This document shows positions 49,037 to 58,003 of a stretch of DNA of 64,000 nt, piece by piece. The stretch is taken from positions 5,146,001-5,210,000 of the forward strand of contig NZ_AP022563.1 in assembly GCF_010726645.1 (NCBI RefSeq). The letters are read 5' to 3'. Numbering within the stretch: position 1 is the stretch's first letter; each line of letters starts with the position of its first letter. Made by a program: the position numbers and the translations under genes. Origin of the DNA: Mycolicibacterium duvalii (lineage in GTDB: Bacteria > Actinomycetota > Actinomycetes > Mycobacteriales > Mycobacteriaceae). A model generated the notes under the pieces. It was not told the origin of the DNA. It made no database searches and was given only the letters and a program-made list of their open reading frames with translations.

Positions 49037-50211
49037 GGGGACGCCGGCTTGTCCGTGCTGACCACCCACATCGAGTAGTACTGCGCGCCACCGCCGTAGG
49101 CGTGGCCCAGAGCCTTGCGGGCCCCCGGAACCTGGTGTTCGCCGGCCTTGCCCATCACCTGGATGGCGGACTCGGCGAAGCGGATCATGCCCGACGCCCC
49201 GATCGGATTCGACGAGAGCACCCCGCCCGACGGGTTGAACGGGATGCGTCCGCCGATGGCGGTCTCGCCGGCCTCGGTGAGCTTCCAGCCCTCGCCCTCG
49301 GGGGCGAATCCCAGGCTCTCCAGCCACATCGGCTCGTACCACGAGAACGGGACGTACACCTCGGCGACGTCGATCTCGTCGATCGGGCTGGAGATGCCTG
49401 CGGCCTTCCACAGAGCGGCCGCGGCGTCGCGGCTGGCCTGCGGGTTGACTTGGTCGCGACCCGCGTAGGCCAACGGTTCGGTGCGCAGCGCGGTCGCGTT
49501 GATCCATGCCACCGCGTGGCCGTCGGCCACCCGGGCGTCGGCGCTGGCCTCGTCGCCGATCACCATGGCCGCGGCGCCGTCGGAGGACGGGCAGGTCTCG
49601 TCGTAGCGGATCGGATCCCACAGCATCGGCGACGACATCACCTTCTCCAGCGTGATGTCGGGCTGGTGCAGATGGGCCAGCGGGTTCTTCACCGCGTTGA
49701 GGCGGTCCTTGACCGCGACCATCGCACCGATGTGCGTCGGTGCGCCCGACCGCCGGATGTAGGCGCGCACGTGCGGGGCGAAATAGCCGCCGGCGCCCGC
49801 GCCGACGGGCTTGGTGAACGGCACCGGAATGCTCAACGCCCACATGGCATTCGATTCGGACTGCTTTTCCCAGGCCATCGTCAGCACCCGGCGGTACTTG
49901 CCGGCCTGCACCAGGCTGGCCGCCACCACTGCCGTCGATCCGCCCACCGACCCGGCAGTGTGCACGCGGATCAGGGGCTTACCGGTCGCTCCGGTGGCGT
50001 CGGCCATGAACAGTTCGGGCATCATCACGCCCTCGAAGAAGTCCGGAGCCTTGCCGACGACGACGGCGTCGATGTCGGCCAGCGTGACGCCGGCGTCTTC
50101 GAGCGCTCGGTCGATGGCCTCGCGGACCAATCCGTTCATCGAGACGTCGGTGCGCTTGGCGACGTACTTGGTCTGCCCGGTGCCCAGCACCGCCGCGAGC
50201 TTCTTTGCCAT
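49033..50211 (-). CDS. ltp3: Ltp3, thiolase-fold lipid-transfer/aldolase-type protein (Rv3523-like)
   Basis: The 392-residue SCP-x-like thiolase family protein opens with KKLAAVLGTGQTKYVAKR. TAGSVGGSTAVVAASLVQAG is the thiolase nucleophile region without a clear catalytic Cys, and the end reads LGHAYGGGAQYYSMWV. It pairs with Ltp4, whose stop overlaps its start, and with the DUF35 protein upstream, as Rv3521-Rv3522-Rv3523. It probably forms a DUF35-assisted aldolase or thiolase complex acting on a steroid side-chain CoA ester. Confidence 0.87.
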   Translation of the reverse strand: MAKKLAAVLGTGQTKYVAKRTDVSMNGLVREAIDRALEDAGVTLADIDAVVVGKAPDFFEGVMMPELFMADATGATGKPLIRVHTAGSVGGSTAVVAASLVQAGKYRRVLTMAWEKQSESNAMWALSIPVPFTKPVGAGAGGYFAPHVRAYIRRSGAPTHIGAMVAVKDRLNAVKNPLAHLHQPDITLEKVMSSPMLWDPIRYDETCPSSDGAAAMVIGDEASADARVADGHAVAWINATALRTEPLAYAGRDQVNPQASRDAAAALWKAAGISSPIDEIDVAEVYVPFSWYEPMWLESLGFAPEGEGWKLTEAGETAIGGRIPFNPSGGVLSSNPIGASGMIRFAESAIQVMGKAGEHQVPGARKALGHAYGGGAQYYSMWVVSTDKPASP

Positions 50212-51275
50212 TACTTGCCCTCCAACACGGCGACCAGATTCTGTTGCAGCGCAGGACCACTCGTCGCATGGGCCAGCACCCGTGACGCGTTGCCCTCGAA
50301 GATGTGGCGGGCCGCGAAACCGATGCGTTCCAGCCCCGCCGAGAACATCGGGTTGGCCGCGAGCGCACCGCCCGACGGATTGATCGTGGTGCTGTCGGGC
50401 AGGCCGATGGCTTCGGTGAGGATCAGCTGCTGATGGCTGAACGGCGCGTACAACTCGGCGATCTCGATCGAGGAGGTGTCCCCGCCGGTCGCCGCCTGCG
50501 CCGAGGCCGCTGTCGACGGCGACGTCGTCAGATCGCGGGCGCCCAACACGGGCGTCTCGATGCGGTGCTCGATGCCGCTGATCCAGGCTGGGCGCTCCCG
50601 CAACTCGCGGGCCCGGTCCCCGGCGGCCAGCACGATCGCCGACGCGCCGTCGGTGATCGGTGCGATGTCGTGGCGGCGCAACGGTTCTGCGAAATAGGGC
50701 TGCCCGAGCAGTTCCTCGACAGTGCTGCCGGACTGCAGCCGGTCCACCCGGGGGGCGGCGGCCTGGGAGTCGAGGGCGACCTGCGCCATCTGCTCAGCCG
50801 TCCAGGTGCCGGAATCGAGCCCGAAGCGGGCCTGCAACCCGGCCATGCTCACCGAGTCCGGCCACAGCGGTGCGACGGTGTAGGGGTCGGTCTGCAACGC
50901 CAGCACCCGCCGCAGGGTGCCCGCCGAGGACTTGCCGAAGCCGTAGACCAGCGCGGTCTGGACCTCGCCGGTCAGGATCTTGATGTAGGCCTCGTAGAGC
51001 GCCCACGCCGCGTCCATCTCCACGTGCGACTCGTTGATCGGCGGCACCGCGCCGATCGAGTCGATCGCCGAGATGAAGGAAAAGGCACGCCCGGCAAGGT
51101 AGTCAGAAGACCCCGAGCACCAGAAACCGATGTCGCCCTTGGTGATTCCGAGGTCGTCGTAGATCGACTTGAAGCACGGCATCAACATCTCGACGCCGTT
51201 GGTGGTGCCGTCGGTGCGGCGCACGTGCGGTGCGTGCGCGAACCCGACCACTGCAACTGAATTTTCCGAAGCCAT
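50211..51275 (-). CDS. ltp4: Ltp4, thiolase-fold lipid-transfer protein (Rv3522-like)
   Basis: The 354-residue protein is of the same family as Ltp3 but shorter and diverged (SVAVVGFAHAPHVRRTDGT, IGFWCSGSSDYLAGRAFS, NPSGGALAANPMFSAGLERI). Thiolase-type paralogues encoded side by side usually form heteromers. It lies between the DUF35 protein (16 bases upstream) and Ltp3 (one-base overlap). KstR control comes from 52303. Its role in removing a late side-chain or ring fragment is inferred from the regulon. Confidence 0.86.
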   Translation of the reverse strand: MASENSVAVVGFAHAPHVRRTDGTTNGVEMLMPCFKSIYDDLGITKGDIGFWCSGSSDYLAGRAFSFISAIDSIGAVPPINESHVEMDAAWALYEAYIKILTGEVQTALVYGFGKSSAGTLRRVLALQTDPYTVAPLWPDSVSMAGLQARFGLDSGTWTAEQMAQVALDSQAAAPRVDRLQSGSTVEELLGQPYFAEPLRRHDIAPITDGASAIVLAAGDRARELRERPAWISGIEHRIETPVLGARDLTTSPSTAASAQAATGGDTSSIEIAELYAPFSHQQLILTEAIGLPDSTTINPSGGALAANPMFSAGLERIGFAARHIFEGNASRVLAHATSGPALQQNLVAVLEGK

Positions 51276-51291
51276 GGATCGTTGCCTGCCT

Positions 51292-52293
51292 CTACAGGTG
51301 ATGCTTGTACGTGTCGTAGTCGGCGTCGGGCTCGCCCGTCGGCCGGAAGTACTCGATGTTGTCGATGCCCAGACCCCACTGGTCTTGGGGCTTCCACACC
51401 GCCTGCACGCGCATGCCCATCCGGACCTGCTCGGCGTCGATGTCGGACACCAGGTGCAGCACAGGGATGTCGGCGCCGTCGAGCAGTACGTACGCCGCGA
51501 CGTAGGGCGGCTTGATGCGCTGGCCGGCGAACGGGATGTTGATGATCGCGAATGTTGTCACCGTGCCCTTGTCGGACAGCTCGACGAACTGGTCGAGCGG
51601 CTGACCGGTGGCCGGGTTGGCCTCTTTGGGCGGGAAGTACACCTTGCCGTCCGAGCCCGACCGCGCGCCGAGCAGCTTGCCCTGTTCCAGGGCCCGCAGG
51701 AACGCGCTCTCGGGCTGGGATGCGGTGTGCTGGATCTCGATCCAGCTCGGCACCACCAGCATGGTCACCGGGTCCAGCCCTTCGGGCGGCGCCGGGACGT
51801 CCTCGGGCTGGTCACCCAACGCGAAGTACGCGATGTCGGTGATCGCGCCGACAGGTTCGTCGACCCAATGCGCGTGCACCCGCGCGCCGGTGCTGATGGA
51901 TTCCGAGGAACCGGCAGCACCCACATCAACGGCGTGCAGCATCGGGGTGTCGGCGCCGTCGAGGGTGATCAGCGCCCACGCGAAGGGACGATCGAGCGGC
52001 TGCCCTTCCAGCGGCTCGGGCTGCCACGTCCACGACACCACGGTGCCGACACTGGCCACCGGTACGATCTCGCTCAACCGCTCCCAGGAGACGGGGTCGA
52101 ACTCGGCCGGCGGCACCAGCACTCGGCCGTCGGATCCGCGGACCCCGACGATGCGGCGCTCCCGCAGCGCGGTGAAGAACTCGGACAGCAGGGGGCCGAC
52201 CGAACGGGTGTAGTCGAAGGCGAGCTTCAGCGGCGCGGAAAGAGGCGGTTCATGGGGATCGATCTGCACCGGGCTGCTTTGGCTGGTGGTCAC
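51292..52293 (-). CDS. Tandem DUF35/OB-fold acyl-CoA-associated protein (Rv3521-like)
   Basis: The 333-residue protein consists of two DUF35 OB-fold units, each with a helix, a short rubredoxin-like segment that here lacks the usual Cys residues (GVRGSDGRVLVPPAEFDP and GARSGSDGKVYFPPKEANP), and a barrel ending in a DGAD..MLH/VLHLV strand. DUF35 proteins dock onto Ltp-type thiolases, as ChsH2 does with Ltp2, and two such genes follow. GTG 52293 is chosen because the earlier ATG 52329 lies beyond the KstR box. Confidence 0.85.
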   Translation of the reverse strand: MTTSQSSPVQIDPHEPPLSAPLKLAFDYTRSVGPLLSEFFTALRERRIVGVRGSDGRVLVPPAEFDPVSWERLSEIVPVASVGTVVSWTWQPEPLEGQPLDRPFAWALITLDGADTPMLHAVDVGAAGSSESISTGARVHAHWVDEPVGAITDIAYFALGDQPEDVPAPPEGLDPVTMLVVPSWIEIQHTASQPESAFLRALEQGKLLGARSGSDGKVYFPPKEANPATGQPLDQFVELSDKGTVTTFAIINIPFAGQRIKPPYVAAYVLLDGADIPVLHLVSDIDAEQVRMGMRVQAVWKPQDQWGLGIDNIEYFRPTGEPDADYDTYKHHL

Positions 52294-52302
52294 GGCATCG
52301 AG

Positions 52303-52316
52303 TAGAACAGGTTCTA
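52303..52316. promoter_or_regulatory. KstR operator between DUF35-ltp4-ltp3 and the F420 oxidoreductase
   Basis: TAGAACAGGTTCTA fits the consensus with perfect 6-base arms. It lies 9 bases before the minus-strand GTG start and 35 before the plus-strand one. Confidence 0.87.
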
Positions 52317-52351
52317 AGAATGGATTCAAGAACGGGTCTGGAGGTAACGCC

Positions 52352-53395
52352 GTGAAGTTGGGCTTGCAGTTGGGTTACTGGGGCGCGCAGCCTCCGGCGA
52401 ACCACGCCGAACTGGTCGCCACGGCCGAGGACGCCGGCTTCGACACGGTGTTCACCGCCGAGGCGTGGGGATCGGATGCCTACACCCCGCTGGCGTGGTG
52501 GGGCAGAGAGACCACCCGGATGCGGTTGGGCACGTCGGTGGTCCAGTTGTCGGCGCGGACGCCCACGGCATGCGCGATGGCGGCGCTGACCCTCGATCAC
52601 CTGTCGGGCGGGCGCCACATCCTGGGCCTGGGGGTGTCGGGTCCGCAGGTCGTCGAGGGCTGGTACGGCGCCAAGTTCGGTAAACCGCTGGCCCGCACGC
52701 GCGAGTACGTCGACATCCTGCGCCAGGTGTGGGCCCGGGAGGCGCCGGTGCGCAGCGACGGACCGCACTACCCGCTCCCGCTGACCGGGGAAGGCACCAC
52801 CGGGCTGGGCAAGAACCTCAAGCCGATCACCCATCCGCTGCGCGCCGACATCCCGGTGATGCTGGGCGCGGAAGGCCCGAAGAACGTCGCGCTGGCCGCG
52901 GAGATCTGCGACGGCTGGCTGCCGATCTTCTACTCGCCGCGCATTGCCACCATGTACAACGAATGGCTCGACGAGGGGTTCGCCCGTCCGGGTGCGCGGC
53001 ACACCCGGGAGACGTTCGAGATCTGCGCGACCGCCCAGGTGGTCGTCACCGAGGACCGCGCCGAGATCATGGAGCTGATGAAGCCGCACCTGGCGCTCTA
53101 CATGGGTGGCATGGGAGCCGAGGACACCAACTTCCACGCCGACGTGTACCGCCGGATGGGATACGCCGAGGTCGTCGACGACGTCACCCGCCTCTTCCGC
53201 AGCGACCGCAAAGATGAGGCGGCCAAGGTGATTCCCGACGAGCTGGTCGACGACTCGGCGATCGTCGGCGACCTCGCCTACGTGCAGGAACAGATCAAGG
53301 CCTGGGAAGCCTCCGGGGTGACCATGATGGTCGTCGGCGCACGTTCGCCCGAGCAGATCCGGGACCTCGCCGGGTTGGTGTCGGCCTCGGCGTAG
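52352..53395 (+). CDS. Luciferase-like F420-dependent oxidoreductase (Rv3520c-like)
   Basis: The 347-residue LLM-class TIM barrel opens with VKLGLQLGYWGAQPPANH and has MRLGTSVVQLSARTPT and IPVMLGAEGPKNVALAAEI. F420-dependent LLM enzymes oxidise or reduce alcohols, enones and related groups. It lies alone on the plus strand behind a strong ribosome site (GGAGG, 7-base spacing) and a shared KstR box, matching Rv3520c. The exact steroid substrate is unknown. Confidence 0.87.
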   Translation: MKLGLQLGYWGAQPPANHAELVATAEDAGFDTVFTAEAWGSDAYTPLAWWGRETTRMRLGTSVVQLSARTPTACAMAALTLDHLSGGRHILGLGVSGPQVVEGWYGAKFGKPLARTREYVDILRQVWAREAPVRSDGPHYPLPLTGEGTTGLGKNLKPITHPLRADIPVMLGAEGPKNVALAAEICDGWLPIFYSPRIATMYNEWLDEGFARPGARHTRETFEICATAQVVVTEDRAEIMELMKPHLALYMGGMGAEDTNFHADVYRRMGYAEVVDDVTRLFRSDRKDEAAKVIPDELVDDSAIVGDLAYVQEQIKAWEASGVTMMVVGARSPEQIRDLAGLVSASA

Positions 53396-53415
53396 ACACT
53401 TTCTTGCAGTCTGTC

Positions 53416-53429
53416 TAGAACGCGTTCTA
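53416..53429. promoter_or_regulatory. KstR operator upstream of the acetoacetate decarboxylase-like gene
   Basis: TAGAACGCGTTCTA is a perfect 14-base palindrome and a full KstR match. It ends 10 bases before the GTG start at 53440. Confidence 0.88.
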
Positions 53430-53439
53430 GATTTGGGCT

Positions 53440-54213
53440 GTGACCGACGTAACGCCCTCTCAGCACACCATCGCCGGCACGGTGCTGACCATGCCGGTTC
53501 GGGTCCGCACCGCTCATCAGCACACCGCGATGTTCGCCGTCGACGCCGATGCGGCCCAGCGGATGATCGACTACAGCGGTCTGCGGGTGTGCCGCTTCGG
53601 CCGTGGCCGTCGGCGCGCGATGGTCGTCCTGATGCTGATGCGCTACGAGGACACCGACCTCGGGCAGTACTACGAGTACGGCACCAATGTGATGGTCAAC
53701 CCGCCGGACGATCCCGATGCCGGCGGGATGAAGGCGCTGCAGTCGGCCGGAGCGTTCGTCCACCATCTGCCGGTGGACCAGCCGTTCACGCTGGAGGCCG
53801 GACGGACGATCTGGGGTTATCCGAAGGTGATGGCCGACTTCGTCGTCCGCGGAGCGGACAGTCCGGCCAGCGTCCGCGGCGGACGCACCTTCGGGTTCGA
53901 CGTGACGATCGACGGAAAGTTCGTCCTCGCCATGGATTTCGCGCCCGGGCTGCCGATTCCGGGGGCACTGGCCGCGCGCCCGCAGGTGCACTCGACCTAT
54001 TCGTGCCTCGACGGCGTGGTGCGCGAGACGCCGGGGCGGATGGTGCTCTCCGGCGTGCGCTACCGGCCGGGAGGAGTCCACCTCCGGCTCGGCGAACACC
54101 CCTACGCGGCCGAGCTGGCTTCTCTAGGCTTGCCCAGACGTGCACTGGTGTCCAGCTCGGCGGCCAACGTCGACATGACGTTCAGCGACGCCCGAATCGT
54201 AGGAGAGCGATGA
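53440..54213 (+). CDS. Acetoacetate decarboxylase-family protein (Rv3519-like)
   Basis: The 257-residue protein matches the ADC fold (TIWGYPKVMADFVVRGADS; YEYGTNVMVNPPDDPD). The catalytic Lys of true acetoacetate decarboxylase would fall in the WGYPK segment, which is present. It is KstR-controlled, and its stop overlaps the cyp142 start (ATGA), the order of Rv3519-Rv3518c. A role in steroid side-chain or ring metabolism is likely but the reaction is unknown. Confidence 0.82.
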   Translation: MTDVTPSQHTIAGTVLTMPVRVRTAHQHTAMFAVDADAAQRMIDYSGLRVCRFGRGRRRAMVVLMLMRYEDTDLGQYYEYGTNVMVNPPDDPDAGGMKALQSAGAFVHHLPVDQPFTLEAGRTIWGYPKVMADFVVRGADSPASVRGGRTFGFDVTIDGKFVLAMDFAPGLPIPGALAARPQVHSTYSCLDGVVRETPGRMVLSGVRYRPGGVHLRLGEHPYAAELASLGLPRRALVSSSAANVDMTFSDARIVGER

Positions 54214-55424
54214 CGACCACCACCCCCGCCGCCGGCCTCGACGTCGACCTCGCCGACGGCCGGTTCTACGCCGACGGCACCGCCGCGCGCGCCGCCTACA
54301 AGTGGATGCGGGCCAACCAGCCGGTGTTCCGCGACCGCAACGGACAGGCCGCCGCCACCACGTATCAAGCGGTGCTCGACGCCGAGCGCAACCCCGAGCT
54401 GTTCTCCAGCACCGGCGGCATCCGGCCGGACCAGCCCGGCATGCCCTACATGATCGACATGGACGACCCGGCGCACCTGTTGCGGCGCAAGCTCGTCAAC
54501 GCCGGCTTCACCCGCAAGCGCGTGATGGACCGGCTGCCGTCGATCGAGACGCTGTGCGACACGCTGATCGACGCGGTGTGCGAGCGCGGCGAGTGCGATT
54601 TCGTCCGCGACATCGCCGCGCCGTTGCCGATGGCGGTGATCGGCGACATGCTCGGCGTGCTGCCCGAGGAGCGCGAGAAGCTGCTGGAGTGGTCGGACAA
54701 CCTGGTGTGCGGGCTGAGCTCCCATGTCGACGAGGCCGCCATCAAGATGCTGATGGACACCTTCGCGGCGTACACCGCCTTCACCATGGAGGTCATCGCC
54801 GACCGGCGCGCCAACCCGCGCGACGACTTGTTCTCGGTGCTGTGCAATTCCGAGGTCGAGGGTCAGCGGATGTCCGACGACGAGATCGTCTTCGAGACCT
54901 TGCTGATCCTCATCGGTGGCGACGAGACCACCCGGCACACACTCTCCGGCGGCAGCGAGCAGCTGTTGCGCCATCAGGATCAGTGGCAACAGCTGGTGGC
55001 AACCCCCGAAGAACTGCTCCCGGGCGCCATCGAGGAGATGCTGCGCTGGACCTCACCGGTGAAGAACATGTGCCGCACCCTGACCGCGGACACCGAGTTC
55101 CACGGCACCGCACTGAAATCCGGCGAGAAGATCATGCTGATGTTCGAGTCGGCGAACTTCGACGAGGCCGCGTTCGACAACCCCGACGAGTTCGACATCC
55201 ACCGGAATCCGAACAGCCACCTGGCTTTCGGGTTCGGCACGCACTTCTGCCTGGGCAACCAGCTGGCCCGGCTGGAGCTGAAGATCATGCTGACCAAGGT
55301 GCTGGCGCGCCTGCCCGACCTCCGGTTGGCCGACGAGACCAGGCTGCCGTTGCGGCCGGCCAACTTCGTGTCCGGGCTGGAGTCGATGCCGGTGGTGTTC
55401 ACCCCGACCGCGAAGGTGCTCTAG
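54210..55424 (+). CDS. cyp142: CYP142, sterol C26/27-hydroxylase P450
   Basis: The 404-residue P450 has an I-helix GGDETTRHT, ExxR in EEMLRWTSPVKNM, and the haem loop FGFGTHFCLGNQLARLE. The sequence opening and ADGRFYADG region match CYP142, which oxidises the terminal carbon of cholesterol/cholestenone to the carboxylate, a backup to CYP125. It overlaps the ADC-like gene by four bases. KstR regulation is through 53416. Confidence 0.9.
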   Translation: MTTTTPAAGLDVDLADGRFYADGTAARAAYKWMRANQPVFRDRNGQAAATTYQAVLDAERNPELFSSTGGIRPDQPGMPYMIDMDDPAHLLRRKLVNAGFTRKRVMDRLPSIETLCDTLIDAVCERGECDFVRDIAAPLPMAVIGDMLGVLPEEREKLLEWSDNLVCGLSSHVDEAAIKMLMDTFAAYTAFTMEVIADRRANPRDDLFSVLCNSEVEGQRMSDDEIVFETLLILIGGDETTRHTLSGGSEQLLRHQDQWQQLVATPEELLPGAIEEMLRWTSPVKNMCRTLTADTEFHGTALKSGEKIMLMFESANFDEAAFDNPDEFDIHRNPNSHLAFGFGTHFCLGNQLARLELKIMLTKVLARLPDLRLADETRLPLRPANFVSGLESMPVVFTPTAKVL

Positions 55425-55442
55425 CCGTTTTCTCCGCTCGCT

Positions 55443-56249
55443 CTACTTCAGCTTCCAGACCGGCTTGCGTTTCTCCAAGAACGCTTTGGGGCCTTCCTTG
55501 GAGTCCTCGGAGAGGAACACCGGAATGCCGTTGGCGGTGTCGGGCTTGAAAGCCTCTTCCTCGTGCATGCCCTCGGTCTCCCGAATGGTTTTGAGGATCG
55601 CCTGCACCGCGAGTGGGCCGTTGCCGTTGATGACCTCGGCGATCTCGAGCGCCTTCGTCAGCGCCTGCCCGTCGGGGACCACGTGCCCGATCAGACCGAA
55701 CTCCTTGGCCTCGGCTGCACTGATGTGGCGGCCGGTGAGCAGGATGTCGCAGGCGACGGTGTAGGGGATCTGGCGGACCAGCCGGACCGCCGATCCACCC
55801 ATCGGGTAGAGGCTCCACTTCGCCTCCGACACGCCGAACTTCGCGCTCTCGCCCGCGACGCGGATATCGGTGCCCTGCAGGATCTCGGTGCCGCCGGCGA
55901 TTGCGGCGCCCTCGACCGCGGCGATCAGCGGTTTGGTCAGCCGCCGGCCCTTGAGCAGCGCCGGGATCCTGGTCGGATCGAACCCGCCCTTGAACGAGTC
56001 GCCCGGGGATTGGCTGTCGGCCTTCTTGAGGTCCATGCCCGCACAGAACGCACCGCCCGCGCCGGTCAGGATGCAGCTGCGGATCTCGGGATCGGAGTCG
56101 ACGCGGTCCCAGGCCTCGACCATGATCTGCATCATCTCGGCGGAGAGTGCGTTGCGCTTTTCCGGCCGGTTCATCGTGACGATCAGGGTGTGTCCGCGCT
56201 GTTCGACGAGTGCATCGGGACCCTTTTCCGGGTTTTGTTCGTCGCTCAC
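55443..56249 (-). CDS. echA19: EchA19-like enoyl-CoA hydratase
   Basis: The 268-residue crotonase has the substrate-binding GAGGAFCAGMDLKKA, oxyanion and helix region VEGAAIAGGTEILQGTDIRV, and the KWSLYPMGGSAVRL segment. In M. tuberculosis EchA19 (Rv3516) is a sterol side-chain enoyl-CoA hydratase beside fadD19. GTG 56249 is chosen (VSDEQNPEKG); the frame to 56303 reaches into the KstR box. It diverges from fadD19 with a shared operator. Confidence 0.9.
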   Translation of the reverse strand: MSDEQNPEKGPDALVEQRGHTLIVTMNRPEKRNALSAEMMQIMVEAWDRVDSDPEIRSCILTGAGGAFCAGMDLKKADSQSPGDSFKGGFDPTRIPALLKGRRLTKPLIAAVEGAAIAGGTEILQGTDIRVAGESAKFGVSEAKWSLYPMGGSAVRLVRQIPYTVACDILLTGRHISAAEAKEFGLIGHVVPDGQALTKALEIAEVINGNGPLAVQAILKTIRETEGMHEEEAFKPDTANGIPVFLSEDSKEGPKAFLEKRKPVWKLK

Positions 56250-56295
56250 GAATTGATCCGCCTTCCAGCGTCGATGCTCCAGACTTGTCTGAAAA

Positions 56296-56309
56296 TGTAA
56301 CACGTTCTA
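56296..56309. promoter_or_regulatory. KstR operator between echA19 and fadD19
   Basis: TGTAACACGTTCTA fits TnnAACnnGTTnnA. It ends 10 bases before the fadD19 GTG and lies 46 bases before the divergent echA19 start. Confidence 0.85.
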
Positions 56310-56319
56310 GTTTAGAGCT

Positions 56320-57969
56320 GTGGCTCTGAACATCGCCGATCTTGCCGAGCACGCCATCGACGCCGTGCCTGACCGTGTCGCCCTCATCTCGGGTGACGAG
56401 ACCCTCACCTACGCCGAGTTGGAGGAGAAGGCCAACCGGCTGGCCCACTACCTGCTCGAGCAGGGGGTCAAGAAGGACGACAAAGTCGGCCTCTACTGCC
56501 GCAACCGCATCGAGATCGTCATCGCGATGCTCGGCATCGTCAAGGCCGGCGCCATCCTGGTCAACGTCAACTTCCGCTACGTCGAAGGCGAGCTGAAGTA
56601 CCTGTTCGACAACTCCGACATGGTGGCGCTGGTGCATGAGCGTCGCTACGCCGACCGGGTGGCCAACGTGCTGCCCGAGACCCCCAAGGTCAGGACCATC
56701 CTGGTGGTCGAGGACGGCAGCGATGACGACTTCGAGCGCTACGGCGGCGTCGAGTTCTACTCCGCGCTGGCGCAGGGCTCGCCGGAACGCGACTTCGGTC
56801 CGCGCAGCGAGGACGACATCTACCTGCTCTACACCGGCGGCACCACCGGGTTCCCCAAAGGGGTCATGTGGCGCCACGAGGACATCTACCGAGTGTTGTT
56901 CGGCGGCACCGACTTCGCCACCGGCGAGCCCATCGCCGACGAGTACGGGCTGGCCAAGCAGGCGGTCGAGAGCGGGCCGATGGTGCGGTACCCGATACCG
57001 CCGATGATCCACGGCGCCACACAGTCGGCCACCTGGATGGCGCTGTTCTCCGGGCAGACGACGGTACTGGTGCCGGAGTTCGACCCCGAGGAGGTCTGGG
57101 ACACCGTCGAGAAGCACAAGGTGAACCTGTTGTTCTTCACCGGCGACGCGATGGGCCGTCCGCTGCTCGACGCGCTGCTGGCCCATCAGGAGGAGGGCAA
57201 CAGCTACGACCTGTCGAGCCTGTTCCTGCTCGCCAGCACCGCGGCGCTGTTCTCTACCAGCATCAAGGAGAAGTTCCTCGAGTTGCTGCCCAACCGCGTC
57301 ATCACCGACTCCATCGGGTCCTCGGAGACCGGTTTCGGCGGCACCAGCATCGTCGCCAAAGGCGAGTCCCACACCGGCGGGCCGCGCGTGACGATCGACA
57401 AGAACACCGTGGTGCTCGACGAGGACGGCAACGAGGTCAAGCCCGGCTCGGGCGTGCGCGGCATTCTCGCCAAGCGCGGCCACATCCCGGTCGGTTACTA
57501 CAAGGACGAGAAGAAGACCGCCGAGACCTTCCGCACCTACAACGGAGTCCGCTACGCGATCCCCGGCGACTACGCCGAGGTGGAGGCCGACGGCACCGTG
57601 ACGATGCTGGGACGCGGTTCGCAGTCGATCAACAGCGGTGGCGAGAAGATCTACCCCGAAGAGGTGGAGGCCGCGCTGAAGGGCCACCCCGATGTGTTCG
57701 ATGCGCTGGTGGTCGGTGTACCCGACGAGCGCTACGGGCAGTGCGTCGCGGCTGTCGTGCACCGCCGCCCCGGCACCAATCCGAGCCTGGCCGATCTGGA
57801 CGCCTACGTGCGTCAGGAGATCGCCGGCTACAAGGTGCCGCGCAAGATCTGGTGGGTCGACGAGATCCACCGCACGCCGGCCGGCAAGCCGGACTACCGC
57901 TGGGCCAAGGACACCACCGAGGAGCGGCCCGCCGACGACGCACATGCCAGCCATGCGGGGGCGAAGTGA
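56320..57969 (+). CDS. fadD19: FadD19, C24-sterol side-chain acyl-CoA synthetase
   Basis: The 549-residue adenylate-forming enzyme has A3 YTGGTTGFPKGVMW, A5 TDSIGSSETGFGG, the YAIPGDYAEVEADG hinge (A8 region) and the C-terminal catalytic Lys in RTPAGKPDYRW (A10). FadD19 activates C24/C26 carboxylated sterols to CoA esters, starting beta-oxidation of the side chain. The start is GTG 56320 downstream of a KstR box. The next gene follows after 34 bases. The large minus-strand frame overlapping it is a shadow. Confidence 0.92.
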   Translation: MALNIADLAEHAIDAVPDRVALISGDETLTYAELEEKANRLAHYLLEQGVKKDDKVGLYCRNRIEIVIAMLGIVKAGAILVNVNFRYVEGELKYLFDNSDMVALVHERRYADRVANVLPETPKVRTILVVEDGSDDDFERYGGVEFYSALAQGSPERDFGPRSEDDIYLLYTGGTTGFPKGVMWRHEDIYRVLFGGTDFATGEPIADEYGLAKQAVESGPMVRYPIPPMIHGATQSATWMALFSGQTTVLVPEFDPEEVWDTVEKHKVNLLFFTGDAMGRPLLDALLAHQEEGNSYDLSSLFLLASTAALFSTSIKEKFLELLPNRVITDSIGSSETGFGGTSIVAKGESHTGGPRVTIDKNTVVLDEDGNEVKPGSGVRGILAKRGHIPVGYYKDEKKTAETFRTYNGVRYAIPGDYAEVEADGTVTMLGRGSQSINSGGEKIYPEEVEAALKGHPDVFDALVVGVPDERYGQCVAAVVHRRPGTNPSLADLDAYVRQEIAGYKVPRKIWWVDEIHRTPAGKPDYRWAKDTTEERPADDAHASHAGAK

Positions 57970-58003
57970 TGGCGGGGCGAGCGAAGCGACGGGGAGAAAT
58001 AGC

